Origin: Dysgonomonas mossii DSM 22836
GTDB lineage: Bacteria; Bacteroidota; Bacteroidia; Bacteroidales; Dysgonomonadaceae
Length of the DNA: 64,000 bases
Direction of reading: 5' to 3'
NCBI RefSeq assembly: GCF_000213575.1
Contig: NZ_GL892006.1
Span: 516,614-580,613 of the forward strand
The notes under the pieces are model-generated. The model did no database searches. It was given only the letters and a program-made list of their open reading frames with translations, and had not been told where the DNA came from. The first letter of the stretch is position 1, and each line of letters begins with the position of its first letter. Of the stretch, positions 9,775 through 18,457 are shown in pieces. The translations under genes and the position numbers were made by a program.

Positions 9775-9840
9775 AAGTTATAAAGTAATTCTACTTTCCT
9801 ATCCCTGCATTTATTTTGCAGAAATGTTGTAAAAAATTAT

Positions 9841-9848
9841 TATTTTTG
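9841..9848 (+). promoter_or_regulatory. -7 promoter box upstream of the pRiA4 ORF-3-like gene and miaA
   Basis: TATTTTTG matches TAnnTTTG. A TTTG at 9815-9818 lies 22 bp upstream, one base beyond the usual spacing. The ATG follows at 9877. Confidence 0.4.
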
Positions 9849-9876
9849 AAGCAGAAATAAATAAGCATAAATTAAA

Positions 9877-10428
9877 ATGATATTCCGTTTTTTACTTTTA
9901 TCAGATGAAGTTGAAGACTTCAAGCGTGAGATTCAAATAGATGCAGATAATACTTTTCTTGATCTGCATCAGGCAATTATTAAGTCGGTAGATTATAAAG
10001 ACGGTGAGATGACTTCATTCTTTATCTGCTCTGACGACTGGGAAAAAGAACAAGAAATCACCCTTGTGGAAATGGATACAAGTTCGGACGAAGATTCGTA
10101 TACAATGGAAGAATCTATCCTGAACGATTTTCTGGAAGATGAAAGACAAAAATTGATGTACGTATTTGATTATATGACAGAGCGTGCATTCTTTATGGAA
10201 CTACGAGAAATCATTACAGGAAAAAACCTCGAGCAGGCCATATGCACTAAATCTACAGGAAACCCTCCTACTCAGTTTGTTGACTTCGAAACAATTGCTG
10301 CAAGTTCTACATCGTTGGATACGGGTGAGACTTTCTATGGCGACGAAGGATACGACATGGACGAACTGGATGCCGAAGGCTTTGACGGATTAGACGATGT
10401 TCAGTTGCCTAGCGACGAAGAATATTAA
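9877..10428 (+). CDS. Plasmid pRiA4b ORF-3-like protein
   Basis: A 183-residue acidic cytoplasmic protein. The N-terminal ~110 residues match the pRiA4b ORF-3-like/IS1096-associated family. They include [18 protein letters not shown], a [14 protein letters not shown] block, and [14 protein letters not shown] near residue 50. The C-terminal third is very rich in Asp and Glu. Despite the family name, chromosomal copies in Bacteroidota are stable neighbours of housekeeping genes, and nothing here suggests mobility. Its stop overlaps the miaA start (TAATG at 10426-10430), so translation is probably coupled. Molecular function is not known. Confidence 0.75.
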   Translation: MIFRFLLLSDEVEDFKREIQIDADNTFLDLHQAIIKSVDYKDGEMTSFFICSDDWEKEQEITLVEMDTSSDEDSYTMEESILNDFLEDERQKLMYVFDYMTERAFFMELREIITGKNLEQAICTKSTGNPPTQFVDFETIAASSTSLDTGETFYGDEGYDMDELDAEGFDGLDDVQLPSDEEY

Positions 10429-11336
10429 TGAAACGCCTGATAGTACTGCTTGGCCCCACAGGAGTGGGGAAAACAGCACTAAGTCTCAACTTGGCTGAGC
10501 ACTATCTGTCGCCTATCATATCAGCCGATTCCCGACAATTTTTCAAAGGACTTGAAGTCGGCACAGCTGCGCCGACTACAGCTCAAAAAGATCGTGTTGT
10601 ACATCACCTTGTTGGTATGCTTGATGTTACCGACTACTATAGTGCCAGCGAATTTGAGCGTGATGCCCTGAATATAATAGAAGATCTTCATAAATCGCAC
10701 GATGTACTTATAGCCACTGGCGGTTCTATGATGTATATCGATGCTCTCTGCAATGGTATCGACGATGTACCCACAATAGATGAGAGCCTTCGCAAAGAGG
10801 TCTATGAATTGTACGAACGAGAAGGTTTGGAACCGATACGGGCACAACTAAAAGTACTAGACCCTGATTTTTATAACGAAGTAGACCTAAAGAATTATAA
10901 GCGTGTGATTCACGCTTTGGAAGTTTGCCTGATGACGGGCAAGCCTTATTCATCATTCCGAACACAAACAAAAAAAGAACGTCCGTTCGAAATTATAAAA
11001 ATAGGATTGACTCGCGACAGAGCCGAATTGTACGAAAGGATAAACAATCGTGTAGATGAAATGATTTCTTCGGGGCTGCTAGAAGAAGCCGAACGTTTTT
11101 ATCCACAACGGCACCTCAATGCATTAAATACGGTCGGATATAAAGAGTTGTTCAAATATATGGATGGCGAGTGGACTCTTGATTTTGCTATCGAAAAGAT
11201 AAAACAAAGTACACGGATTTACTCTCGCAAACAAATCACATGGTTTAAAAGAGATAAAGAAATTCACTGGATAAACTTATCTGAAACAAGTGAAGATGAT
11301 GCGTTAAAAAAAATAATATCCATTAGCGGATATTAA
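10428..11336 (+). CDS. miaA: tRNA dimethylallyltransferase
   Basis: A 302-residue enzyme that transfers a dimethylallyl group to N6 of A37 in tRNAs reading UNN codons. The P-loop GPTGVGKT is at residues 9-16. [10 protein letters not shown] (about 33-42) holds the family's conserved Asp and Gln that bind the target adenosine. [15 protein letters not shown] near 98 matches the DMAPP/tRNA-contact block, and a [12 protein letters not shown] block lies near 235. It overlaps the preceding gene by one base and ends without an obvious strong terminator. Length is normal. Confidence 0.95.
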   Translation: MKRLIVLLGPTGVGKTALSLNLAEHYLSPIISADSRQFFKGLEVGTAAPTTAQKDRVVHHLVGMLDVTDYYSASEFERDALNIIEDLHKSHDVLIATGGSMMYIDALCNGIDDVPTIDESLRKEVYELYEREGLEPIRAQLKVLDPDFYNEVDLKNYKRVIHALEVCLMTGKPYSSFRTQTKKERPFEIIKIGLTRDRAELYERINNRVDEMISSGLLEEAERFYPQRHLNALNTVGYKELFKYMDGEWTLDFAIEKIKQSTRIYSRKQITWFKRDKEIHWINLSETSEDDALKKIISISGY

Positions 11337-11406
11337 CAAAAAGTGGGCTTTTGTTGTTTAATTAAAATAGAAGCTGTATTTTTAACAATCATAAAAAAAC
11401 TATTAT

Positions 11407-11904
11407 ATGAGAACAAGGCTATACAAGTATTTAGTTATCTCTCTTTTGACAGTATTTGGCATTACCGGATTAACGGGTTGTGGAGACGATATTACCGAAC
11501 AATATTATGTAGGTTCGGAAGTTAAAACAAGAGACTTTAAGGTAGAAAAAAATCAATGGGGATGGAATGACGTTTACAATCGCTATGAATCAACTATAAG
11601 CGTAAAAGAGATAGATGAGAGATTGTATAAATTTGGTACAATTGCTGCAACTGTCTTTGTAAATGAAGAAGCTCCGGATGGAAGTATTTATGAAGTACAA
11701 AAAAACTTACCTTTCGTACAAGCATATAAAGACTTAGCAGTTCCTTATACCGAGTATATAGGTTTCGACATCTTTTATGGAAATGGGACTGATCCTTCTG
11801 TAACCTTTTATATTCAAACATCGGATGGTTCTCCTGACACTCCTGTTCTACCCAATGCTTACAATTTCAAGCTTGCTTTGATATGGGATAGTGAATCTTA
11901 CTAG
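11407..11904 (+). CDS. Lipoprotein of unknown function
   Basis: A 165-residue lipoprotein: a basic N-terminus, a hydrophobic core, and a lipobox LTGC that puts the lipidated Cys at about residue 25. The mature part reads as a compact beta-rich domain with many aromatic residues and no catalytic motif. It resembles small conserved Bacteroidales lipoproteins with a YVGSEV-type start, a loose impression only. It is alone between miaA and a strong terminator. Confidence 0.7.
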   Translation: MRTRLYKYLVISLLTVFGITGLTGCGDDITEQYYVGSEVKTRDFKVEKNQWGWNDVYNRYESTISVKEIDERLYKFGTIAATVFVNEEAPDGSIYEVQKNLPFVQAYKDLAVPYTEYIGFDIFYGNGTDPSVTFYIQTSDGSPDTPVLPNAYNFKLALIWDSESY

Positions 11905-11921
11905 ATGCTTTTAAAATATAC

Positions 11922-11955
11922 AAAACAGGCATAATCAACCCATGCCTGTTTTTTT
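11922..11955 (+). terminator. Intrinsic terminator after the 11.4-kb lipoprotein gene
   Basis: AAACAGGCAT (11923-11932) pairs perfectly with ATGCCTGTTT (11942-11951), with a 9-nt loop and a T-run running to 11955. Confidence 0.85.
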
Positions 11956-12233
11956 ATGCCTTTATGAAAAAAATATCTCTTAGTGAGGTATTGCTATAAT
12001 TGTATCAAAATAAAGTAACAATAAAAACATACCGTAAAAGTGTTACTTTTGTTACTTTTACATACGCTTTGCTCCTGTGACCGCTGGTTGTTACTTTTTG
12101 GAATCGAGATGTTTTTTACTAAGCAAGTATTTAAAATACAAATTATAGCTAAATACACAATTTACAAGGCTTTCGGCCGTTAATTAAAATAAAATGTACT
12201 TACTTTGCACTCCATTATCACTGGCATTTGTGA
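11956..12233. other. Intergenic region upstream of porP
   Basis: No ORF of note. It holds the left arm of the 51-bp inverted repeat (12050-12100), preceded by a diverged extension from 12012. A TTACTTTG sequence near 12200 is one mismatch from a -7 box for porP, 26 nt before its ATG. Confidence 0.5.
12050..12100 (+). repeat. Left arm of a 51-bp perfect inverted repeat
   Basis: These 51 bases are the exact reverse complement of 20602-20652. The unit begins and ends with GTTACTTTT in direct orientation (12051-12059 and 12090-12098), and a third copy abuts it at 12042-12050. Outward of the arm (12012-12049) similarity to the other copy continues in diverged form. Confidence 0.95.
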
Positions 12234-13205
12234 ATGAAACTTAACTATATAACATTATTCTTTCTGTTTTTCACTCTAGGTTCGGGTGTTGTATATGGTC
12301 AGTGGGATTCCCAGATCAGCCAATATTGGAATATGAAGAACTTTTATAACCCTTCGTTTGTTGGAGAAAGAAATGTTATAGAAAGTTCTTTGCTACATCG
12401 CCGTCAGTGGACAGGTCTCGACAGAGCACCGGTAACATCGTTGGTTTCATTGAATATGCCTATGAACTTTTTGGGCAAGGAACATGGAGTGGGTGCAATG
12501 GTTATAACTGATAAATTCGGATTATTTACGAATACCTCCACCATGCTGCAATATGCCTATCAATTTAAGTTTAAGAAAAACAGATACCTGAGAGTGGGCT
12601 TACAAGGGGGGATGATGAATATAGACTTCGATGCTTCCGGGATAAAGAATCCACCAAGCGGAGAAGGAGGAACAGGAAACGGATCTGAAGGAGAAACAGA
12701 CCCTACAAACCCAACCACAGCTATAGGCGAAAAGAAGTTTGATATGGGACTTGGTGTATCGTGGATCACCCCTACCTATTACTTAGGGGCTTCTATAACG
12801 CACCTAATGCAGCCTAAGTTTGATATAGATGAGCAAACTACCTCTTTTATTTCTCGTATCTATTATCTGACAGGAGGATACAATATAAAGCTGGGAAATC
12901 CGTTGATAGAATTGCAACCATCTGCTCTCTTTAAATCTGATGCTGTGACCTATCAATTGGAAGTTACAGCTAAAGCCGAATATAAAAAGATGTTCAATGG
13001 AGGAATATCTTGGAGAAAAGGAGACGGTTTTGTATTTTTGCTTGGTGTGAAAATAAAAAATATAGATGCAGGCTATTCATACGACCTTTCTACATCGGAG
13101 ATATCGAAGGTCAGTCATGGAAGCCATGAATTGTTTATACGCTACAGTATGCCGTTAGAAAGGCGAAAAGACAGACATTCGGGCAAAAGTATAAGGATAT
13201 TGTAA
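12234..13205 (+). CDS. porP: Type IX secretion outer-membrane protein, PorP/SprF family
   Basis: A 323-residue outer-membrane beta-barrel-like protein with a signal peptide ending at VVYGQ. The N-terminal WDSQISQYWNMKNFYNPSF is the family hallmark, and alternating hydrophobic strands with a terminal strand (HELFIRYSM) follow. In P. gingivalis PorP heads the porP-K-L-M-N operon and is required for T9SS function; SprF is the gliding counterpart. A Gly/Pro/Thr-rich loop of about 25 residues lies near residue 140. The gene precedes porK by 80 bp. Assignment to the PorP/SprF family is firm; which paralogue it is cannot be settled from sequence alone. Confidence 0.88.
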   Translation: MKLNYITLFFLFFTLGSGVVYGQWDSQISQYWNMKNFYNPSFVGERNVIESSLLHRRQWTGLDRAPVTSLVSLNMPMNFLGKEHGVGAMVITDKFGLFTNTSTMLQYAYQFKFKKNRYLRVGLQGGMMNIDFDASGIKNPPSGEGGTGNGSEGETDPTNPTTAIGEKKFDMGLGVSWITPTYYLGASITHLMQPKFDIDEQTTSFISRIYYLTGGYNIKLGNPLIELQPSALFKSDAVTYQLEVTAKAEYKKMFNGGISWRKGDGFVFLLGVKIKNIDAGYSYDLSTSEISKVSHGSHELFIRYSMPLERRKDRHSGKSIRIL

Positions 13206-13285
13206 TTATAAAAAAGACGAGTATACAAACTTACAAGTAGAATAAATAAAAAAGTTGACTGACAGAATCAGATCATAAAAGAAAT

Positions 13286-14707
13286 ATGAAACATTTGTTT
13301 TTTGCAATTATAACTTCACTCATCCTGTTTACATCTTGTGGTAAATCGGTAGGATCAAGTATCGGCGGTGAAGTGGTTGGCGAAAAAGGATCGTCGTGGG
13401 CCGAACCTACACCTTATGGTATGGTACTGGTCTCGAGAGGTTCTATAGAAATGGGACCGGCCGAGAACGATTCCCTATGGGATATACAAGCCAATCCGAA
13501 AGGGGTTTCGGTAGATAATTTTTGGATGGACGAGACAGAAGTCACCAATTCCAAATATCGCCAATTTGTCTATTGGGTACGCGATTCAATTATTCGTGAA
13601 CGCCTGGCCGACCCTTCCTACGGAGGAAACGAAGCATTCAAAATCACAGAAGACAGATACGGTGACCCGGTAAAACCATACCTCGATTGGAGGAGACCGA
13701 TACCTAAACGCCCTTTGGAAGAAGAGGAGTTGGCAATAAACAGCGTGACTTTTATACACCCCATAACAGGAGTTAGAGGCCTAGACCCTCGTCAGATGAA
13801 TTTCAAATATGAATGGTTCGATTATACCGAAGCAGCAAAACGTAGAAACCGTTTGATACCTCAGGAACGAACCCTCAATACAGATATTGCAATAGACGTC
13901 AATCAAGTAGTGATGATATCAAAAGATACTGCTTATATCAATGAAGAAGGACGTCCTGTAAACCAAACAATCGTTCGCCCTCTAAGCTCATTATTCGATT
14001 TTGTACATACCAAGATTGTAAACATTTATCCCGATACTACTGTTTGGGTAAACGATTTCAACAATGCTTACAATGAGCCATATATGCGCATGTATTTTTC
14101 TCACTCGGGGTATAACGATTATCCGGTTGTAGGTGTAACTTGGGAACAGGCTACTGCTTTCTGTGAATGGAGAACCATGTTCTACAAAATGGGACAACCA
14201 AAAAATGGACGTCCGATCGAAAACTTCCGATTGCCCACAGAAGGAGAATGGGAATTTGCCGCACGTAATGGTAAGACCGAAAATAAATATCCGTGGGATA
14301 AAGAAGGTACAATGGATGAGAAGGCTTGCTTTATGGCAAACTTCAAACCCGGAGAAGGAAACTATACGAAAGACGGGAACCTTATCCCTGCTCGGGTAGC
14401 ATCTTATGTACCGAATCGTTTTGGTATATATGATTTGGCCGGTAACGTTTCCGAATGGACTTCTACCGCTTATACCGAATCGGGTACAGCAATGATGAAT
14501 GATATGAATCCTCAATACAAATACGATGCTGCCAAAGAAGACCCATACGCTATAAAGAAAAAAGTAGTAAAAGGGGGATCGTGGAAAGATATAGGGCGAA
14601 ACATCAGAGGAGACATGCGTGAAGGCGAGTTCCAAAACCAACCACGCTCGTATATCGGATTTAGATGTGTAAGAACTCAGGTAGGATTTGCAAAATCTAA
14701 GAAGTAA
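13286..14707 (+). CDS. porK: Type IX secretion lipoprotein PorK/GldK
   Basis: A 473-residue lipoprotein with a lipobox ending TSCGK, so Cys19 or so is lipidated. The body is a formylglycine-generating-enzyme (SUMF1) fold. It has FWMDETEVTNSKYRQF near residue 85, GVTWEQATAFCEW near 290, LPTEGEWEFAARNG near 315, and GIYDLAGNVSEWT followed by KGGSWKD and YIGFRCVR at the end. PorK/GldK forms the periplasmic ring with PorN on the inside of the outer membrane. Length matches PorK/GldK (~460-490). Only 5 nt separate it from porN, where PorL and PorM genes would be expected. Confidence 0.92.
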   Translation: MKHLFFAIITSLILFTSCGKSVGSSIGGEVVGEKGSSWAEPTPYGMVLVSRGSIEMGPAENDSLWDIQANPKGVSVDNFWMDETEVTNSKYRQFVYWVRDSIIRERLADPSYGGNEAFKITEDRYGDPVKPYLDWRRPIPKRPLEEEELAINSVTFIHPITGVRGLDPRQMNFKYEWFDYTEAAKRRNRLIPQERTLNTDIAIDVNQVVMISKDTAYINEEGRPVNQTIVRPLSSLFDFVHTKIVNIYPDTTVWVNDFNNAYNEPYMRMYFSHSGYNDYPVVGVTWEQATAFCEWRTMFYKMGQPKNGRPIENFRLPTEGEWEFAARNGKTENKYPWDKEGTMDEKACFMANFKPGEGNYTKDGNLIPARVASYVPNRFGIYDLAGNVSEWTSTAYTESGTAMMNDMNPQYKYDAAKEDPYAIKKKVVKGGSWKDIGRNIRGDMREGEFQNQPRSYIGFRCVRTQVGFAKSKK

Positions 14708-14712
14708 AGAAA

Positions 14713-15765
14713 ATGAATAAGATATATAAAATACTAGCTATCGTTATTTGCGGATTGAGCTTTATCTCTGTGCTGCATGCACAAGAACAGCCCGAATCGC
14801 TTCGAGACAGAATAGCCAAAAGGCAACAGCAACAACAGGGTAATACCCAGCAAAACAACAACGGGCCAAAAGTTCCTCAATTGTCTGTTCGTGCAGAAAT
14901 GATGAACGACACACAGACACAGGATTTATCGAATGCGACATGGATCAGAGAGGTGTATCGATTCTTAGACCTTACAAAGGGAAAGAATGCTGCCCTGTAT
15001 TATCCGGTACAGCCTATTGGTAATCAGATGAACTTCTATACAATGATCTTTAAACTGATGGGTGATGGAAACCTCGTTGCTTATGATTGGAATAATGGCA
15101 CTGACCTTTTTGTGGATAATCTGAAAATCAATTTTGGAGACGTACTCCAAAGGCTCGAAATACCTTATCAAAAGAATGGCAATGCTTATTCTTATGATGA
15201 ATTCAGCATTCCCAGCAACGAAGCACTAGGATATTATATAAAAGAAGCTTGGTACTTCGACCAGTCTAACTCTGTGCTAGGTGTGAAAACAGTAGCTATC
15301 TGCCCCGTACTGTTTCGTCAGCAATACGTTGATGGTATAGACTTCGGAACATCTACAAACCAAGGCTTAAAAGAACCTCAGTTTTGGATACCATACGAAA
15401 ATATACGCCCGTATGCAGCCCGTATGCCTATTATGGCTTCGGATAAGAACAACGTAATGAATAAAACCATTGACGACTACTTCCGTATGCGCTTGTATGA
15501 AGGTGAGATATACAAGACTACCAATATGGAGAATAAGTTCCTCAATCAGATATATACGACTCCTGAAACATTGAAAGAGGCTCAAAACAAAATAGAGGGC
15601 GAATTGAAGGAGTTTGACAAAGAGTTGTGGATAGTAAACGATTCTATCAATCAAGTTCAATCAGGCAATACAAAAAGCACAAAGAAGAGCAACTATAAAG
15701 CACCCAAGACAAAGAAAGCTAAAAGTACCTCTGCTATCTCGTATTCGGCCAGAGACAGACGATAA
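14713..15765 (+). CDS. porN: Type IX secretion periplasmic protein PorN/GldN
   Basis: A 350-residue periplasmic partner of PorK. The signal peptide ends near VLHAQ. A Gln/Asn-rich linker (residues 35-55) is followed by the conserved domain, which has TWIREVYRFLDL (about 77-88), NAALYYPVQP and NQMNFYTMIFKLM. The C-terminus is Lys/Ser/Thr-rich. It starts 5 nt after porK and is ended by a strong terminator, so porP-porK-porN form the transcription unit. The protein is full length, so the missing porL-porM pair is not explained by a fusion. Confidence 0.92.
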   Translation: MNKIYKILAIVICGLSFISVLHAQEQPESLRDRIAKRQQQQQGNTQQNNNGPKVPQLSVRAEMMNDTQTQDLSNATWIREVYRFLDLTKGKNAALYYPVQPIGNQMNFYTMIFKLMGDGNLVAYDWNNGTDLFVDNLKINFGDVLQRLEIPYQKNGNAYSYDEFSIPSNEALGYYIKEAWYFDQSNSVLGVKTVAICPVLFRQQYVDGIDFGTSTNQGLKEPQFWIPYENIRPYAARMPIMASDKNNVMNKTIDDYFRMRLYEGEIYKTTNMENKFLNQIYTTPETLKEAQNKIEGELKEFDKELWIVNDSINQVQSGNTKSTKKSNYKAPKTKKAKSTSAISYSARDRR

Positions 15766-15788
15766 TAAATAAACTGATATATTTTAGA

Positions 15789-15824
15789 GAAGAGGTTGTT
15801 TTGCAAAAAGCAACCTCTTTTTTT
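15789..15824 (+). terminator. Intrinsic terminator of the porP-porK-porN unit
   Basis: AGAGGTTG (15791-15798) pairs with CAACCTCT (15811-15818), followed by a run of seven T. Confidence 0.85.
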
Positions 15825-15942
15825 ATTTAAGTTTGCCACACTGACATATCAAAAAGCACACTTATAGGTTTTATATATATCACATTGACTATTAATATGA
15901 CTTTTTTGTGTTAAAATATTTTACTTTTAAATAAATACATCT

Positions 15943-15950
15943 TATCTTTG
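15943..15950 (+). promoter_or_regulatory. -7 promoter box for the leader RNA and the small secreted protein
   Basis: TATCTTTG matches TAnnTTTG. TTTT at 15919-15922 lies 20 bp upstream, a one-mismatch -33 element. Predicted start is near 15957. Confidence 0.5.
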
Positions 15951-15956
15951 CAAAGA

Positions 15957-16085
15957 GTTTTAGGTTATTACTATACAAGATAATTAAACAGAGAGTACCA
16001 TGATAAATAACAGGTATTCTCTGTCTTTTTTTGTCTTATAGGTTTAGGTTATTAAAGTAAAGATTGTTTATTAAAAAAATTGGTT
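15957..16085 (+). ncRNA. Candidate attenuated leader or small RNA
   Basis: From the predicted start near 15957 to the ATG at 16086 there are about 129 nt containing a complete intrinsic terminator (15988-16030). Transcription from the box at 15943 would therefore either stop after about 70 nt, giving a small RNA, or read through into the gene. The 12-mer TTTAGGTTATTA occurs on both sides of the hairpin (15959-15970 and 16043-16054). No known riboswitch class was recognised. Confidence 0.4.
15988..16030 (+). terminator. Intrinsic terminator inside the leader of the 16.1-kb gene
   Basis: ACAGAGAGTACC (15988-15999) pairs with GGTATTCTCTGT (16013-16024), a 12-bp stem with one G-U pair and a 13-nt loop, followed by C and seven T. 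It lies between a promoter box and the gene it would serve. Confidence 0.75.
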
Positions 16086-16442
16086 ATGAAAAGGTTATTA
16101 ATTTTATTTGTAGCTGTGCTTGGATTAGGAGCCAGCTCTTACGCGCAAAACGATTATGATGTTCTTTGGGTATTGAACAACAAATCAACATTCGAAACTG
16201 TTGCAGAATATGTGAATGCAACTTCCAATCAGAAAGAATACATGAGAGCTATCTTCTATGATTCTATTGAAAAACTAAAAAGCGCGTTGATCGACAATGA
16301 TAAAGAAGCGGCAGAAAAAGCGCTATTCTTTAATTTGGCTAATGTAAGATCAGTTTTGTCTGAAAAACAGTATAGAAAGTATTTGACAATATTAAATACT
16401 ACTATCAACGATCAGCAAGGCAAGTACATGGCTAGCAAATGA
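16086..16442 (+). CDS. Small secreted protein of unknown function in the Por locus
   Basis: A 118-residue protein with a clear Sec signal peptide ending at SSYAQ (about residue 20). The mature ~98 residues are mostly helical and charged (ATSNQKEYMRAIFYDSIEKL, then LSEKQYRKYLTIL). I chose ATG 16086 over the TTG at 16080. It lies between porN and the porE-porD operon, in its own unit with a promoter, an attenuator-like leader and a terminator. No family was recognised. Location suggests, but does not show, a link to type IX secretion. Confidence 0.75.
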   Translation: MKRLLILFVAVLGLGASSYAQNDYDVLWVLNNKSTFETVAEYVNATSNQKEYMRAIFYDSIEKLKSALIDNDKEAAEKALFFNLANVRSVLSEKQYRKYLTILNTTINDQQGKYMASK

Positions 16443-16463
16443 GAAAAACGAGATTGAAGATAG

Positions 16464-16496
16464 AGGATGTTTCTTAAATAGAGACATCCTTTTTTA
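16464..16496 (+). terminator. Intrinsic terminator of the small secreted protein gene
   Basis: AGGATGTTTC (16464-16473) pairs with GAGACATCCT (16481-16490), followed by TTTTTT. It overlaps the stop codon of the convergent gene on the minus strand. Confidence 0.8.
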
Positions 16497-17559
16497 TTTT
16501 ATCCTTCTTCATCTTATCAATCATCCAGATCAATAGCAAATAGATTGGCATAACAACAGGATATAGCAAAAAGAGAAGGAATACATATCCATGCCTTCCC
16601 GAAGCATACTCTCCTATCACTGCATCTATTAAAGAATATGACCACACAAACAAACACAAATAAAGGATAGGTGCTAAGATACCTCCAACTATCACAACAG
16701 GGGAAAAACGTTTTGTGGGCTTCCTGGTCCGATATTTCAAAGTAAGATAAACATGTATAATACCCAGTACTAGAATAAAAGCAAGCACTAACCAGTGCCC
16801 AATTACCACAAAAATATTAGCAAACCATCCTACTTGAGGTGTGTAAGTTATAACAAATTCATCTGACGGTATCTCCGAAAAATGCAAGTGTGTTACAGCA
16901 TCGGTAAGGCTTGTTTTTTCAGCAGGTAAATTCGTTTCGAATGTGCCGTCCAGCCCTGTTATATCTATCTCAATATCCAGTCCTCCGAATGTACGCCAAA
17001 AACGAACCGGCGCAAGATTGTACCTCAACGTAAATTCTCTGACAGGATTACCGACATACACATTCGCACGCACTGTATACTCCACCCTGATAGCATGCTC
17101 TCCCTCAGAAAGATCAACTTCAAAATATTTGAGTCCGATCAAATTCGGAACATTTTCTTTCGAGTACAAAAGATGATTATCCAAAGAATCTATCCACGAA
17201 AGAGCCGCCTTGTTTTCATACGAAGAAGGTACTTTTGAGACCTCAGCTTCTTTATCATCTACCCACACACGAAAGGCATCGTCTTGCGAAACATCCGTCA
17301 TCGTGTCAAAAATGAGGGGAATCTGCTTCCCTGCCCTATCTGATTTAATTGTATAGATCACCGTATACTTAGCTGTATAAAAATCGATAATGCGGACATG
17401 TAAAGACTCATGCAGAATATCTATATCCTTGCTCGAATAAGCCTCACTCATCGGGTTGCCTCCGATCCACGGAGACGCCATATTCGCCGAAGCGGATACG
17501 CAAGCAATTATCAAAGAGAATAGAAGTAAAAATCTTTTTAGCATAGTTTTGTAAAACAT
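16474..17559 (-). CDS. Membrane protein with exported beta domain, in the porE-porD operon
   Basis: A 361-residue protein I do not recognise. It has an N-terminal signal sequence (about residues 6-24 if M6, at 17544, is the true start). An exported domain of about 210 residues follows, rich in beta strands and Asp/Glu. Three transmembrane helices sit in the C-terminal third (about 245-265, 283-305, 320-345), and the tail is Lys-rich and cytoplasmic. The ATG at 17559 directly abuts the porD stop (TAAATG), so it is co-transcribed with porE and porD. It could anchor a periplasmic assembly in the inner membrane. A T9SS role is inferred from context only. Confidence 0.75.
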   Translation of the reverse strand: MFYKTMLKRFLLLFSLIIACVSASANMASPWIGGNPMSEAYSSKDIDILHESLHVRIIDFYTAKYTVIYTIKSDRAGKQIPLIFDTMTDVSQDDAFRVWVDDKEAEVSKVPSSYENKAALSWIDSLDNHLLYSKENVPNLIGLKYFEVDLSEGEHAIRVEYTVRANVYVGNPVREFTLRYNLAPVRFWRTFGGLDIEIDITGLDGTFETNLPAEKTSLTDAVTHLHFSEIPSDEFVITYTPQVGWFANIFVVIGHWLVLAFILVLGIIHVYLTLKYRTRKPTKRFSPVVIVGGILAPILYLCLFVWSYSLIDAVIGEYASGRHGYVFLLFLLYPVVMPIYLLLIWMIDKMKKDKIKKDVSI

Positions 17560-18456
17560 TTATTTAAGGTTATTTATAAGATAACCTTTCGTCGGAAATA
17601 TTTGGTTAAGTTGCTTTTTTATAGCTTGCTTCTCTTCGGCTGTAGCCTGAGAACAGATGCGTACTATTTCATCCAGCTTAGTTTCTCCGATAATTAACAA
17701 CAATGGAGAAGACGGACGCGAATCGTACAACTTTTGCAAGTCTGCCATTGCTTCTATAATACGTATTCTCCCACGTGAAGCATTGGCAGCCATTTCGTCC
17801 AACCCATTGCGATGATAATTGTACCAGAAAGAATGAAAAGCTTTAGAGCTCTCATCGGTAAGAGCTACGGCAAGATCATACCTGTTATCATTTTTGCCGG
17901 AAAAAGGCTCCCACCCTTTTGTATTCAATGATTGAGCCATATTAGCTATTTCCATCGCCCTCGCAAAATACGGAGCACCGCCATTTAAGGAAAACGAATC
18001 AAAATCGAGCCCTATCACAACATAAGCATAAAAAGATATTACTGCCACCAAATTATTAGAAAGTGTAATATTGCTCAAGTCGAGAGATTCTCCCGGTGTA
18101 TAATTAAACTCAAACTTAGTATCTCTATAGTTGATCAGAGTAGTTATATACGTCGAATTATATACAGGGCGGCGTGAAGTAACCTGCATTTCTGCAACAA
18201 AACTATTATCCGAAGTCATTTCACTTATCGAGATGTTCACTGTGCAATCAATACGCTCATTTCTGTTGAACGAGGTATTTGTCCATGTCTGGTCATTCAA
18301 CAACTGATTGAGTGAGCTCTCCATTGCCGAAAACAGATTTTGATTTGCCGCAGGAACTTTACTACTGTTTATAGTTAGCTTCGCGTTCAACTCCTGTGCC
18401 TGTATTGTAGCAAAAGAGATTATCGCAGATATTATAAATAAAGCCAGCCTTAACAT
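17560..18456 (-). CDS. porD: Type IX secretion protein PorD (DUF4835)
   Basis: A 298-residue secreted protein with a signal peptide ending near IQAQE. The family's conserved features are visible: an N-terminal LNAKLTINSSKV block, an RIDCTVNISISEM strand near residue 70, and a YAYVVIGLDFDSF segment near 160, where DUF4835 members keep a Tyr/Asp-rich motif. PorD is needed for T9SS in P. gingivalis, though its exact role is unclear. It starts one base after the porE stop and abuts the following membrane-protein gene, so the three form one operon. Confidence 0.85.
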   Translation of the reverse strand: MLRLALFIISAIISFATIQAQELNAKLTINSSKVPAANQNLFSAMESSLNQLLNDQTWTNTSFNRNERIDCTVNISISEMTSDNSFVAEMQVTSRRPVYNSTYITTLINYRDTKFEFNYTPGESLDLSNITLSNNLVAVISFYAYVVIGLDFDSFSLNGGAPYFARAMEIANMAQSLNTKGWEPFSGKNDNRYDLAVALTDESSKAFHSFWYNYHRNGLDEMAANASRGRIRIIEAMADLQKLYDSRPSSPLLLIIGETKLDEIVRICSQATAEEKQAIKKQLNQIFPTKGYLINNLK

Positions 18457-18457
18457 A

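Noticed and set aside
9877-10428. Mobile element from the plasmid pRiA4b/IS1096 family name
   Set aside because: No transposase, inverted repeats or target duplications. The gene is translationally coupled to miaA.
12050-12100. CRISPR repeat or attachment site for the 51-bp unit
   Set aside because: Only two copies, inverted and 8.5 kb apart, with no spacers, no cas genes, no tRNA and no integrase in the window.
13991-14641. 216-codon minus-strand ORF inside porK
   Set aside because: Antisense to conserved porK codons. Composition is odd (Phe, Ile, His-rich) and no start context or motif supports it.
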